From Eurosta solidaginis (Eukaryota; Arthropoda; Insecta; Diptera; Tephritidae), in NCBI RefSeq assembly GCF_040869045.1, contig NC_090321.1, positions 77,533,183 through 77,597,182 on the forward strand: a stretch of 64,000 nt of DNA, read 5' to 3'. Under the pieces are notes generated by a model. That model was not told where the DNA came from. It saw only the letters and a list, made by a program, of their open reading frames with translations, and did no database searches. Below are positions 34,181 through 45,434 of the stretch, in pieces (the first letter of the stretch is position 1; every line of letters begins with the position of its first letter). The translations under genes were made by a program, and so were the position numbers.

Positions 34181-35379
34181 GTGAGGACCAAATAAAACAC
34201 CATTAATTTGGCCCACACAAAACGACCCCACAACATATTCAACACAGCTTTAACACAACAGCCAGTCACAAAAGGCCCTAGCAACACGACAAACCAACAA
34301 GTCTCAGCAACACGACTAGCAATAACAACACTTAATAGCAACACAACAAACTAACAATTCTCAGCAACACAACGAGCGTTCGCAACATTTAATAGCAACA
34401 CGGTAACCATGGCAACGCAACCATTTGAGCTAGCAACACCAAACACAACAGCTATAAAAGGAACGACACAGCAGTTAGCACGGAGCTGTGGTCGTGACCG
34501 GAGCTACCAGTGGAGCGTCCCTCGAATGTGTCGGTTATACCACCAGGAGAAGTCGTTTCGTAGGAGTGAGTCGTGGCCTCAAGTGGTGAATGTGTCGGTT
34601 ATACCACCAAACACCGCATGAGACTTCGTAAGCAACGGCCCTACCGCAGTAACGCGCACCCGCGAACAGGCGACGTCCGCCCGCCTGCGACGACGCTGGC
34701 CGCAATAGCGAACACACTACGTTGGCTCCAGCACTACGCCAGCATACGACGCGGGCCACAACAGCGCTACGTAAACACACTACGCTGGCCGCAACAGCAC
34801 TACGAAAACGTACTACGTTGGCCACAGCAGTCACGATAACCTACGACGCTGACCGCAACAGCGCTACGCAACCGCACTACGCTAACATACCACGCTGGCC
34901 GCAACAACGCTACACAAACACACTACGCTGGCTGCCACGGCACTACGCAAACATACCACGTGAACCACAGCAGAGTCCGCTAACCTACGACGCTGGCCGC
35001 AACAGCGCTAAGCAGGCATACTACGTTGACCGCAGCAGAGTTACACAAATACATGACGTCAACCATACTAGAGTTACACACACGCACGCAGACGCACCGA
35101 CATAAGCCGCAGTAGAGACAGCGCAGTCGCTAGTCGTACGAGAGACACGCCGACGCAGGGCGTCACAGAAATACATTTACACACACCCAGGCAACGACCT
35201 GCAAAACGTCCTAACGGGACGATCCTAACGGGACACGAGGACCGTTGGCCCACCACTAACCATAGAAGAAGCACAAAGCGAAGTGAAGAATACAAATACA
35301 TCTTTATTTTATTACATTATTTTCATTATAGTTATAAAATATATAGAGTTAAAGAAATAAAGTGAATTTTATATGAAAA
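34181..35379. other. GC-rich insert with 36-39 bp tandem repeats (possible solo LTR)
   Basis: Interrupts the pseudogene between PIQPVRT and LQGVPNYKF. It has a TATA motif (GCTATAAAAGGA at 34450) and repeats of ACGCTGGCCGCAACAGCGCT through 34680-35060, and ends AT-rich with AATAAAGTG. The left edge GTGAGG could be a donor and TTTGCAAG an acceptor, but the phases disagree, so this is either an LTR-like insertion or a swollen intron. Frames on both strands come from the tandem repeat. Confidence 0.5.
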
Positions 35380-36391
35380 CGATTTGCAAGGTGTCCCGAA
35401 TTACAAATTTGTTGTAAGTGAACCTTGGACACGGCGAGTATACCCCAAGCACTTATTGAAGAAGCACCGGGGCAGGAAAAAGCTTCGTTACAAACCATAT
35501 ACATTATCGGTCACCTCTTCTAATACAGAGGAGGAGGAAGAGGTCGCGATACCTTTGCAGGACTACAGCGATCCGTATAAACGTAGTCAAGAGTTGCTTG
35601 ATAGTAATTTTACCTGTTCAACACACAGGCCATACATACGTTTGAATATGTCGCACACACCAATGATTGTTGCAGCAATGATATCACGCGAATCTTTACA
35701 ACAACTGAAAGTGAATAGCATAAGCGTTATAACGCTCACGGAATTTCTGCAAAAATCTGTAATACTACCGATGACTACACATTTGGGTTTGGTTAACAAT
35801 GAGGTGATGCGCCTGTTTCTCGAAGAACTGCGAATACTTGACCATTTGCGTAGTTTGAGACATTATTTCTTTTTGATGGATGGCGAGTTTGGTTCGATTA
35901 TATGTGATGGCATGATTGGCAAGCTGGAGATTGGAGCAACGCCTGCCAAGCTGCTTAATTATCAAATGTTGCACTCGGGCTCAAGCATAACAGGTAAGCA
36001 AATGTGATGCCATGTCGCAAAGAACGAACTAATGGCTATTCAGAATGAAAGGCCTAAAAACTGCAAAATATTATCAAAGATAAAAAGCAAAAAAAAAGAT
36101 ACAGATATAAAGAAGTTCGAAGTGCACTGAAAAAAAGTACTCGCAGCATAGCAAAAAAAAAATCATATTCATTCATTCCTATTTGTCACTCTTTTATTAA
36201 AGAGCGGAATGTTAATACAACTACAACAACAACAGGTTAAAAATGGAAAGTTTTAGTATGGGTCAGACATTTTTTGTTGTGTTCAAAGATCTTAAGTATA
36301 CACAAGAAGAAAATCAAATATGCCCCTTAAGATATGCAACGTCTTTTTGTTATGCTTATGAAAATGTTGAATATTTGATATTTCTACTACT

Positions 36392-37112
36392 AGGTTAGGT
36401 TAAAGTGGCTGCCTCCGCTGTCCGAGCGGAGACTCACGTAGGCCGTTGTGGCGCGTTGTGCTACCACGCGGGGGCCCCTATTTCCTGTTACCCTACTTTC
36501 GAAGAAGAAGAAAGTTTAGACCCCAGTGAGGCTAAACCAGCGCGTTTGTCTGATGAAACGCAAGATGTCGTTTGGGTTTGTAGATTCAAGCTCCGCAAGG
36601 CACCCAAAGTAGTGTCTGTGGAGGCATTGGTACCTGGTTTTTGACAGTGCGGGACAGTGGCACAGATAGTGCTCTACGCTTTCTATCTCCTCTTCATCCC
36701 TACAGCTGCGGCAGAAGTCATTTGTCTGTAGGCCCATATAGGCACCGTCAGTGCCCATGAGACAGTGACCTGTGAGAAGGCCCACTAGTAGGCTTATGGA
36801 GATACGGTTTAACAATATCACCGATTGCGATCTCTTTTCATCCAGCTTAGGCCTGATTTGCTTGGATATACTACATGTAGGTTCCTTGGCCCATCTGGCG
36901 TTTGCTTGATCCATGAAAAGAGATCGTAGGCAGTGTTTGCAAGTGTTTAGAGGAGGGCTGGCCCAACCAGCGGAGGTTATTGTTTGCAGGTTGGTGCCTT
37001 CCCTAGCTAGCTCATCCGCGGCGCAGTTTCCTGAGATGTCACAGTGGCCAGGAACCCATATTACCATATTTATGCTACTAATATTTTTCGAAAAATGGCA
37101 AAGAAACAACAC
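36392..37112 (-). pseudogene. LOA-type LINE 3' end in an intron of the captured gene
   Basis: Minus-strand 5'-truncated LINE: MVIWVPGHCDISGNCAADEL with the RNase H C-terminal block, SLLVGLLTGHCLMGTDGAYM, FCRSCRDEEEIESVEHYLCH, CPALSKTR and RFIRQTRWF. It ends in AACCTAACCTAG at 36392. The 198-residue frame is open. It lies between intact splice sites of the pseudogene intron. Confidence 0.85.
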
Positions 37113-38067
37113 ATATAACGGATGTCAATTCGATTTGGGAGCAAAATGGCTGCAATTGTCAAAAAATGTGTCAGTCGAGCAAACCTCTTGTGATTGAATC
37201 ATGATGATGTTCTATATTAATAGATTTTCAAAACTTTCAGGCAACGATAAAAACGGTGAAAATCTCTCATTCACCATCAGCGATGTATCTTTGAAATTTT
37301 ATCTCAGCAGTCCGGGCGTATTAAATGTACTCAGCTTCAGTTATCGCATCGAATGGCCTCTAAATCTTATACTCACTCCTGAGACACTCGAACAATATGG
37401 CAACATTTTCAAATATCTGATTAAAGTGCGCCGAATTAGTTGGGTGCTAGAGCGCGCTTATCAAATCCTTAAGGAGGCTGTGAAAAAACAAGGCAAAGCC
37501 ATACTCAAATAACCACAGTATCGCCATATTCAACTGATGCGTCATAAATTCTATCATTTTGAACATGCGCTACAAAATCACATCACAGCAAATGCATTGC
37601 AAGCATCATGGAAGACCTTCAAAGATGATTTATTACAAGCGAAGTCAATTGAAAATATTTATCGCAAGCATGCCACGTATCTGAAAAGGATACTCTTTCT
37701 TTGCATGCTAAATCGTCATACCGCAGAGTTTTATAATACTATTGAAAATATATTTAAAATATCGTTACGGTTTTACAAGTAAGTTATCAGTACAAAAGTT
37801 TATAATTTTTCTTTTATAATTTACACATTTCTTTTATTTCTCAAAGTAATCTAAAGTCACGCGAATTTAAGAAACGCAGCGGCGATGAGCGAAAAACTAT
37901 CCAATGATGAACAAAAATTTGATAAATTTATCAAATTTACAATTTATCTAGGTAACAAAATTGTACGTCATGGTTATCAGGAGGAGATTGGCCAATTCAT
38001 TGCCTTAATTAATTTTAGTCAGTACTATAGCGCGAGCACAATCGTTTAGAGCTTAAAAAAAAAAAAA

Positions 38068-40475
38068 AACAAGTAAGGAAGGTTAAGTTCGGGTGTAACC
38101 GAACATTACATACTCAGTTGAGAGCTATGGTGACAACATAAGGGAAAATAACCATGTAGGAAAATGAACCGAGGGTAACCCTGGAACGTGTTTGTATGAC
38201 ATGTGTATCAAATGAAAAAGGTATTAAAGAGTATTTTGTGAGGGAGTGTGCCATAGTTCTATAGGTGGACGCCATTTAGGGATATCGCCATAAAGGTGGA
38301 TCAGGGTTGACTCTAGAATTTGTTTGTACGATATGGGTATCAAATGAAAGGTGTTAATGAGCATTTTAAAAGGGAGTGGGCCTTAGTTCTATGGGTGGAC
38401 GCCTTTTCGAGATATCGCCATAAAGGTGAACCAGGGGTGACTCTAGAACGCGTTTGTACAATATGGGTATAAAACGAAAGGTGTTAATGAGTATTTCAAA
38501 AGGGCGCGCGGCTTAGTTCTATAGGTGGACGCCTTTTCGAGATATCGCCATAAAAATGGACCAGGGGTGACTCTAGAATGTGTTTGTACGATATGGGTAT
38601 CACATTAAAGGTATTAATGAGGGTTTTAAAAGGGAGGTTGTATAGGTGGTCGCCTTTTCGAGATATCGGCATAAAGGTGGAGCAGGTGTGACTCTAGAAT
38701 GCGTTTGTACAATATGGGTATCAAACGAAAGGTGTTAATGAGTATTTTAAAAGAAAGTGGGCCTTAGTTCTATAGGTGGACGCCTTTTCGAGATATCGCC
38801 ATAAAGGTGGACCAGGGGTGACTCTAGAATATGTTTGTACGATATGGGTATCACATTAAAGGTATTAATGAGGGTTTTAAAAGGGAGTGGGCCGTAGTTC
38901 TATGGGTGGACGCATTTTCGAGATATCGCAATAAAGGTGGACCAGGGGTGACTATAGAATATGTTTGTACGATATGGGTATCAAATGAAAGGTGTTAATG
39001 AGTATTTTTAAAGGGCGTGGGGCTTAGTTCAATAGGTGGACGTCTTTTCGAGATATCGCCATAAAGGTGGACCAGGGGTGACTCTAGAATATGTTTGTAC
39101 GATATGGGTATCAAATTAAAGGTATTAATGAGGCTTTTAAAAGGGAGTGGTGGTAGTTGTATATGTGAAGGCGTTTTCCAGAGACGAGCAAAATGTGGAC
39201 GAGGGTGACCCAGAACATCGTCTGTTGGATACCGCTAATTTATTTATATATATAATACCACGAACAGTATTCCTGCCAAGATTTCAAGTGTTTTTTTTTC
39301 TCCCTGCAGAACTTTTTCATTTTATTCTACTTAATATGGAAGGTGTCACAGCCATTTTACAAAGTTTTTTTCTAAAGTTATATTTTGCGTCAATAAACCA
39401 ATGCAATTACCATGTTTCATCCCCTTTTTCGTATTTGGTATAGAATTATGGCATTTTTTCATTTTTCGTAATTTTCGATATCGAAAAAGTGGGCGTGGTG
39501 ATAGTCGGATTTCGGCCATTTTGTATACCAATACAAAATGAGTTCAGATAAGTACGTGAACTGAGTTTAGTAAAGATATATCGATTTTTGCTCAACGGTC
39601 GACTGTGTATAAAAAATGGGCGTAGCTTCAACCGATTTCGCCCTTTTTCATAGAAATAAGTTATGGTCCCAGAATCTAAACCCGTACCAAATTTCACAAG
39701 GATTGGTAAATGTTCGACTTATGGCATTAAAAGTATCCTAGACAAATTAAATGAAAAAGGGCGGAGCCACGCCTATTTTGAAATTTTCTTTTATTTTTGC
39801 ATTTTGTTGCACCGTATCATTACTGGAGTTGAATATTGACATAATTTACTTATATACTGTAAAGATATTAATTTTTTTGTTAAAATTTTACTTACTGGTC
39901 GTTCTCCGATTTTGCAAATTTTTATTAAGCATACATATATTAGTAGGAGTAACGTTCCTGCCAAATTTCATTATGATATCTTCAACGACTGCCAAATTAC
40001 AGCTTGCAAAAGTTTTAAAATTACCTTCTTTTAAAAGTGGGCGGTACCACGCCCATTGTCCAAAATTTTACTAATTTTCTATCCTGCGTCATAAGTTCAA
40101 CTCACCTACCAAGTTTCATCGCTTTATCCGTCTTTGATAATGAATTATCGCACTTTTTCGGTTTTTCGAAATTTTCGATATCGAAAAAGTGGGCGTGGTT
40201 ATAGTCCGATATTGTTCATTTTAAATAGCGATCTGAGATGAGTGCTCAAGAACCTACATACCAAATTTCATCAAGATACCTCAAAATTTACTCAAGTTAT
40301 CGTGTTAACGGATGGACGGACGGACGGACATGGCTCAATCAAATTTTTTTTCGATCCTGATGATTTTGATATATAGAAAACTATATCTATCTCGATTCCT
40401 TTATACCTGTACAACCAACCGTTATCCAATCAAAGTTAATATACTCTGTGAGCTCTGCTCAACTGAGTATAATAA
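38068..40475. mobile_element. Non-autonomous dispersed element, family Z, copy 1
   Basis: Begins CAAGTAAGGAAGGTTAAGTT then CGGGTGTAACCGAACATTAC and ends TGCTCAACTGAGTATAA; the ends contain an inverted ACTCAGTTGAG / CTCAACTGAGT. The interior holds the 130-bp array, then four or more AAAGTGGGCG-type blocks and GGACGGACGGACATGGCTC near the end. Copy 2 (49688-56822) has the same start, the same GGACGGACGG block and an equivalent end. No coding is supported. Confidence 0.7.
38170..39180. repeat. 130-bp tandem array inside family Z
   Basis: About eight units. The anchor ACTCTAGAA recurs at 38310, 38440, 38570, 38691, 38821, 38951 (ACTATAGAA) and 39081, giving 130 bp throughout except one 121-bp unit. 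Each unit has TTTGTACGATATGGGTATCA, GGTGTTAATGAG, TTAGTTCTATAGGTGGACGC and TTTTCGAGATATCGCCATAA. Confidence 0.93.
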
Positions 40476-40736
40476 ATAGTACAAAATGTTTATTTTAAAT
40501 GTCTCAAATGTAAGCGCTGAATTTACTTTTTAAAAACTCGAATTTTTAATGTTACTATGTATGTGTATATTGTTGTCTATACAATATGTTTGTATGTATA
40601 TGTATACATGTAAAAAATAAAGGGAAAGTATAGTTTTGTGATTTACTAATCACTATTAATATAATTTAATGTAATTCAATTGTTCAGTTCACAATAAAAT
40701 GGTTTTAGTTATAATATTGATTTAATTTTAACACAT

Positions 40737-41053
40737 TAATTTAGCATATTAATTGAAAATAGATATTTGATTCAGCTTTGTTTCACACGGCTTGACTGAT
40801 GTTAACAACGGATTTCTTGACAACCGACGGCGCGCAACTTGACTTTAAGACTGGTTTGTTAGGCCCACTGCTACTTGAAAAAAAAAACGACTGTATCAAC
40901 TGCTTGTAGGTACAACGGATCAACTGAGAGAGTAAAGGCGACTGGAAGTCATATGTACTACTTATTGTTGTAAACTAAACGGAGCAGCATTGAGTGGTTG
41001 TTGTTGGCTACTGTGGTTGGCGACTGTTGTTAGCTAATGACCACTGTTTACAT
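40737..41053 (-). repeat. 3' LTR of gypsy element 2
   Basis: Plus-strand TAATTTAGCATATTAATTG..ACTGTTTACAT. The Gag-Pol stop codon (ATG TAA) lies on its minus-strand start, so coding runs right up to the LTR. Confidence 0.78.
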
Positions 41054-44000
41054 TCGGCCATTCTGATCTTCGTCATCTGACCCATCTGACATCAATTCTT
41101 CCGAGTTACAAACATAGCGCCACAATTTCATATTGTCAGCGGATGTTGATGTCTCAAATGGACCTTCGCAATTTTCAGCTTTTTTCACATCATACCGGTC
41201 GTTACGTTTAACCTTTGTGACAACGTAGGGTCCAAGAAATTCGCTAGCCAATTTTTTGCCAGCTACAAATTGGGTACGTTTGATTGCTACAACGTCGTTT
41301 ACTTTGTATATAGGTGCATTTTTTCGTTGCTTATCGTAGTTTTTCTTATATTGAGCTTGGGCTTTAAGGATTTGCTGCTTCACGTCACGGCGTAGATTTT
41401 GCCGTTCATCTTCAAACCCATCGATCAGCTCATTGCGTAATATATCCAGCACCCTGTTACTAATATCACCCCTCATCTTCACTCCAAACATGATCTGGAA
41501 TGGTGAACGTTTTGTTGATGAGTGCACATGAGAATTAATGGCTTTTTGTACTAGCCCGACGTATTTGTACCATTTCGCAGGCTCGTCAGTTGATAGTTTT
41601 GACAACACCTGCAGAACGGATCGGTTGACGCGCTCAACCTGGCCATTGCCACGAGCGACACCTGTAGTGATAGTAACATGAGTGATTCCATTTTTCTTAC
41701 AGAAATCGTTGAAGTTATTGGAGGTAAAACCCGAACCCTTATCGCTGATTATTCGTGCTGGATTGCCAAATACGGTTGTCCATTCATTCATCCTACGTAT
41801 TACCTCTTCAGCATTCGTCGTCTTTGTTGGAAAAAGCCATGTAAATTTGCAAAATGCATCCACAAGAACTAGGATGTATTTGTATTGCTTTGCCGTGGCG
41901 TCCATTGGCCCGAGGTGGTCTATGTGCAGCGTTTCGAGCGGTTGATCTCCCTTTTCAATGCAGTTCAATAAGCATTCTTTTTTACCCAGCTTTTTATTGT
42001 GTACTATGCACTTTACACAATTGTCTATGCAACGTCTTACTTTATTTTGCAAATGTGGTATAAAATAGTTTTGCTGTATAGCGTGTACTGTTTTTAGTTC
42101 GGCGAAATGACCAACGTTATGTGCATCACGAATTATGTCAGCTTCTAACGATCTGGGCACCACTAATAATTCGTGTCCATCTACTGATTTGAATAATAAA
42201 TCGCCTTTTACTATGTAATTTTGGTATTGCTTAGTTTTGAGTATTTCGCGCACTGCTATCAAGTGCTCATCTTCTTTTTGGGCTTTTCTTATACGTGTGG
42301 TAACATCTGACATAACAACAAATATATCTACAACTGGGTTACGACTAAGGCTGTCGACATGCCTCATTTTTGGCGCTATACGGTGTTCAACTTTAAATCT
42401 GAAGTCTTGGAAATTCATAATCCATTGCGCAACTTCTCTCGGAATATTTTTTTTCGACGTGGTGCTTTTAAAAGCGGAGCAATCTGTGATTAGTGTGAAG
42501 TCTACTCCAAGTAAGTAGTGCCGAAACTTTTGCATTGCGAGATGAGCTGCTTTTACTTCTAACACATAGCTGTGTAGCCTAGACTCTTGCGGTGTTGTTT
42601 TTTTGCTCCAGAAGTATACGGGATGCAGTTCACCCTCGAAAACTTGCATCAAGGCTGCACCAAAACCCTCTTTGGAAGCATCAGTATGTAACTCTGTTCT
42701 CGCGTTTCTATCGTACAACTTGAGCACTGGTTCTTCTGCTAGCTTCTTTTTGAGTTCATTAATCGCCGCAAGCTCGACTTGGCCTAATTTGAAAGTACTG
42801 TCTTTTTTCAGCAAATCGGTAAGTGGACGTGCTATTATGGAATAATCTTCCACAAACTTTCTAAAAAAGCCGGTCAAGCCCAGAAATGATTGTATGTCTT
42901 TGACGTTCTTGGGCGTTGGAAACTGCTGTACCGCCCTCGTTTTCTCACTGCCAGGTCGCACTGTCCCACTTTCGATTACGTGGCCCAGAAAATTAATTTT
43001 TGTTTGCATAAACGCACATTTTTGCCACTTTATTTTAAGGCCGTATTCAGAAGCTTTAATTATCACTTTTTGCAGCTTTTTCGTACATTCGTCTGCCGTA
43101 ACACCGAAGATAATTATATCGTCCATATATAGCTGCATAACACCTTCATTCACCATATCTTGAAAAATGTAATTTATGTACCGTATAAAAACGGCTGGCG
43201 AATTACAAAAACCAAAAGGTGCATAATTAAATTCAAATACGCCTTCTTTAGTAACAAACCCGGTATATTTTTTGGCAGATTCTTTAATTGGGACATGGAA
43301 AAACCCATTTTCCAGGTCCATTACACAAAAATATTTAGCTTTTTGTAATTTCTCTAAAACATCGTCTATTATTGGTAGTGGAAAAGAGTCTTTAAGCACC
43401 ATCGAGTTTAGTTTTCTAAAATCGATACAAACACGATATGAACCATCCTTTTTTTTCACAACTACCACTCTACTTGCAAATTCAGAGGTAGAGTGCCTAA
43501 CAATACCTTGTTCTAGCCACTGATCAACTTGTTTCCTCACCGCCTCTTGCTCTTCAAATGGAAGCCGACTTGGCGATTGGCGAAAGGGTCTAATATTATC
43601 ACCAATAATGTCCATCGCAATAGGGCATTCGCGATCACCTTTTATTGGTTTATAAAGTTTAATAATTTCCACGATTGCGTCTTTAAAACAAACTGGTACT
43701 ACGAGATCGTGCTGATATTCACTTATATTATACACTTTCAATTCGTTTTCAAAGGTTTCATCAGTAAGCTTACTGAAATTATAACCACTTTTATCAAAGA
43801 CAACCTTGAATCTGTTTAGGAAGTCAAAACCAAGTAAAATGTCAAATTTTATATTCTTGTCACACACTACCAAAAAGGTTTGCTCACAGCTCAAATTATC
43901 AACAACAACATTACAGCAGCAACTGCCTTCAACTTTGTTTGATACATTACCAAGTCCACAAAGTAATTTGTCGGATTCTTTTAACAAAATGTTTGACAAG

Positions 44001-44641
44001 AATTTTTCATAAAAACTTTTTCTTATAATTGATACGTCGGACCCCGTGTCGACTAAGGACTTCGCCTCGGTACCGTTTATGGTAATATATTTAAAACGGT
44101 TACAAACAGATATAACATTAACATCTTTATTTTGATTTTTAGCAGGGCAAACTTTCGCGTGGTGGCCACTTTTGTTACAATTAAAACACTTCATAGGCTC
44201 CTTACACGCTGGCCTTTTGTGCTCTGTAGAGCCACAGTTGAAGCAGTGTTCTTTTTTCGACGTATTATTATTATTTTTATTATTTCTCACAACCGGCTGA
44301 TCACTTTTAAATGCATAGTCAAATGTTTCATGACGTTCAATTAATTCTTTCACAGTTTTGCAATTATATAATACAAATTTTATTTCGGGTTTAACGCGTA
44401 ACCCATTAACAGCATAGAGGATTACCGATGCATCATCAACTGACCCAAGTGATGCCAACTTTTTAACACGCAGAACATACTCATGGAAATTTTCATCACT
44501 ATGTTTTTTCATTTCTCTTAGTTCTTTATGCAATTCCGCACTTGTATAGTCTTTATGAAATTCGTCAATTAATTTTTCACGTAAGCTAACGTAGTTATTG
44601 ACGCAAACCGACTCTAAAAATAATTGAGCCTGTTTTATCAT
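41048..44641 (-). CDS. Gag-Pol polyprotein of gypsy element 2 (1197 residues, N-terminally truncated)
   Basis: One uninterrupted frame. Residues ~1-110: C-terminal capsid (LREKLIDEFHKDYTSAELHK). ~130-165: two CCHC knuckles, CFNCGSTEHKRPAC and CFNCNKSGHHAKVC. ~195: protease LVDTGSDVSII. ~380-530: RT with YRVCIDFRKLN and YMDDIIIFG. ~640: RNase H HTDASKEGFGAAL. ~850: integrase zinc region with AHNVGHFAEL and CIDNCVKC. ~910-1010: integrase core, LHIDHLGPMD (Asp), IISDKGSGFT (Asp), GNGQVERVNR (Glu). C-terminus: basic, YKVNDVVAIKRTQFVAGKKL and FLGPYVVTKVKRNDRYDVKK. All catalytic residues are present. The ATG used is internal to gag, so the natural start is lost. Confidence 0.9.
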   Translation of the reverse strand: MIKQAQLFLESVCVNNYVSLREKLIDEFHKDYTSAELHKELREMKKHSDENFHEYVLRVKKLASLGSVDDASVILYAVNGLRVKPEIKFVLYNCKTVKELIERHETFDYAFKSDQPVVRNNKNNNNTSKKEHCFNCGSTEHKRPACKEPMKCFNCNKSGHHAKVCPAKNQNKDVNVISVCNRFKYITINGTEAKSLVDTGSDVSIIRKSFYEKFLSNILLKESDKLLCGLGNVSNKVEGSCCCNVVVDNLSCEQTFLVVCDKNIKFDILLGFDFLNRFKVVFDKSGYNFSKLTDETFENELKVYNISEYQHDLVVPVCFKDAIVEIIKLYKPIKGDRECPIAMDIIGDNIRPFRQSPSRLPFEEQEAVRKQVDQWLEQGIVRHSTSEFASRVVVVKKKDGSYRVCIDFRKLNSMVLKDSFPLPIIDDVLEKLQKAKYFCVMDLENGFFHVPIKESAKKYTGFVTKEGVFEFNYAPFGFCNSPAVFIRYINYIFQDMVNEGVMQLYMDDIIIFGVTADECTKKLQKVIIKASEYGLKIKWQKCAFMQTKINFLGHVIESGTVRPGSEKTRAVQQFPTPKNVKDIQSFLGLTGFFRKFVEDYSIIARPLTDLLKKDSTFKLGQVELAAINELKKKLAEEPVLKLYDRNARTELHTDASKEGFGAALMQVFEGELHPVYFWSKKTTPQESRLHSYVLEVKAAHLAMQKFRHYLLGVDFTLITDCSAFKSTTSKKNIPREVAQWIMNFQDFRFKVEHRIAPKMRHVDSLSRNPVVDIFVVMSDVTTRIRKAQKEDEHLIAVREILKTKQYQNYIVKGDLLFKSVDGHELLVVPRSLEADIIRDAHNVGHFAELKTVHAIQQNYFIPHLQNKVRRCIDNCVKCIVHNKKLGKKECLLNCIEKGDQPLETLHIDHLGPMDATAKQYKYILVLVDAFCKFTWLFPTKTTNAEEVIRRMNEWTTVFGNPARIISDKGSGFTSNNFNDFCKKNGITHVTITTGVARGNGQVERVNRSVLQVLSKLSTDEPAKWYKYVGLVQKAINSHVHSSTKRSPFQIMFGVKMRGDISNRVLDILRNELIDGFEDERQNLRRDVKQQILKAQAQYKKNYDKQRKNAPIYKVNDVVAIKRTQFVAGKKLASEFLGPYVVTKVKRNDRYDVKKAENCEGPFETSTSADNMKLWRYVCNSEELMSDGSDDEDQNGRM

Positions 44642-44672
44642 TTTTCCGCGCGCTTATTATCATTTTTCCGCG

Positions 44673-44984
44673 AGCATATTAATTGAAAATAGATATTTGA
44701 TTCAGCTTTGTTTCACACGGCTTGACTGATGTTAACAACGGATTTCTTGACAACCGACGGCGCGCAACTTGACTTTAAGACTGGTTTGTTAGGCCCACTG
44801 CTACTTGAAAAAAAAAAACGACTGTATCAACTGCTTGTAGGTACAACGGATCAACTGAGAGAGTAAAGGCGACTGGAAGTCATATGTACTACTTATTGTT
44901 GTAAACTAAATGGAGCAGCATTGAGTGGTTGTTGTTGGCTACTGTGGTTGGCGACTGTTGTTAGCTAATGACCACTGTTTACAT
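44673..44984 (-). repeat. 5' LTR of gypsy element 2 (inner end clipped)
   Basis: Same as 40743-41053 with one C/T difference (TAAACTAAACGG against TAAACTAAATGG) and one extra A in a run. It is adjacent to the deletion scar. Confidence 0.8.
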
Positions 44985-45434
44985 ACATATATCTAATTTT
45001 ACTATTCATTAATATAAATGCGTTGAATTATGGTAAATGGTGCTTGTTACCGGGTCTATATGCGGTCATAATTTCATTTCACAGAAAGAAATTTTACTGT
45101 ATTAATTCGTAAAATGTTTGAAAAAACTGCGAAATATGAAATTTTCACAACAAATCAAATTCGTCTTTGCTCTAACAACCAGGAGGCTTTTGTATCAATT
45201 TCGGTTTTAGGCCGGATCTGGTATCGGTACCTGCTATGGCAAAAGTTCGGTTTGGAGTGTTTCCGTATCGGTTATACTCCGGTTTTGTTTTCTTGTCATC
45301 CCCTTTTTTTCTATGTACTGCCCTGAAAATAACCATAATTTTAATAATATGGAGGATATAAATAATCCCAAAGTAAATTTATAATATGTAAAACATAATT
45401 GTCCAGCAAATTTTTCTCTTGGTATACTGTTTGT
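44985..45434. other. Unassigned sequence within the P-like element
   Basis: No supported gene. It lies downstream of the third histone-type stem-loop in minus-strand terms. Confidence 0.4.

Larger units (their letters stand above)
33311..38049 (+). pseudogene. Gamma-tubulin complex component pseudogene (GCP6/Grip163-like)
   Basis: Decayed copy with introns. Parts: 33311-33713 (DTDEFVQKFEENENELQAI.., then SARSDNSTRLLANASKTPFL one frame over); 33781-34180 (LTEAQRNKMRVLAHEYGTF.., LKINVELANEQQKEEH, DAERLKKQQQLALLEAP, with frameshift and TGA); 35384-35993 (LRSLRHYFFLMDGEFGSII, GATPAKLLNYQMLH); 37241-37778 (SYRIEWPLNLILTPETLEQY, MRHKFYHFEHALQNHI, ASWKTFKDDLL, HATYLKRILFLCML); 37847-38049 (NLKSREFKKRSGDE, then KFTIYLGNKIVRHGY to FSQYYSAS). 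These are the GCP C-terminal gamma-tubulin-binding blocks. A TAA at 37510 and a frameshift near 37890 kill it. Introns 35994-37240 and 37779-37846 keep GT-AG and phase, so capture was by DNA, not by reverse transcription. Confidence 0.82.
40737..44984 (-). mobile_element. Ty3/gypsy element 2, recent, with PBS and 5' gag deleted
   Basis: LTRs at 40737-41053 (3' for the minus strand) and about 44673-44984 (5'), flanked by ACAT (40733-40736, 44985-44988). The LTRs differ by one C/T change and one A in a homopolymer as far as I can see, so insertion is recent. The 5' LTR lacks its last ~6 bases, and only ~31 bp separates it from an ATG that starts in mid-gag. The filler has a doubled TATCATTTTTCCGCG. 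The primer site and gag N-terminus are therefore gone, while the Pol frame is complete. Confidence 0.82.

Noticed and set aside
34535..35301. Overlapping Arg/Ala-rich and Val-rich frames on both strands
   Set aside because: They come from the 36-39 bp GC-rich tandem repeat; no domain or splice pattern supports them.
41678..44344. Numerous plus-strand frames of 60-96 residues at 41.7-44.3 kb
   Set aside because: They are antisense shadows of the intact gypsy Gag-Pol frame on the minus strand.
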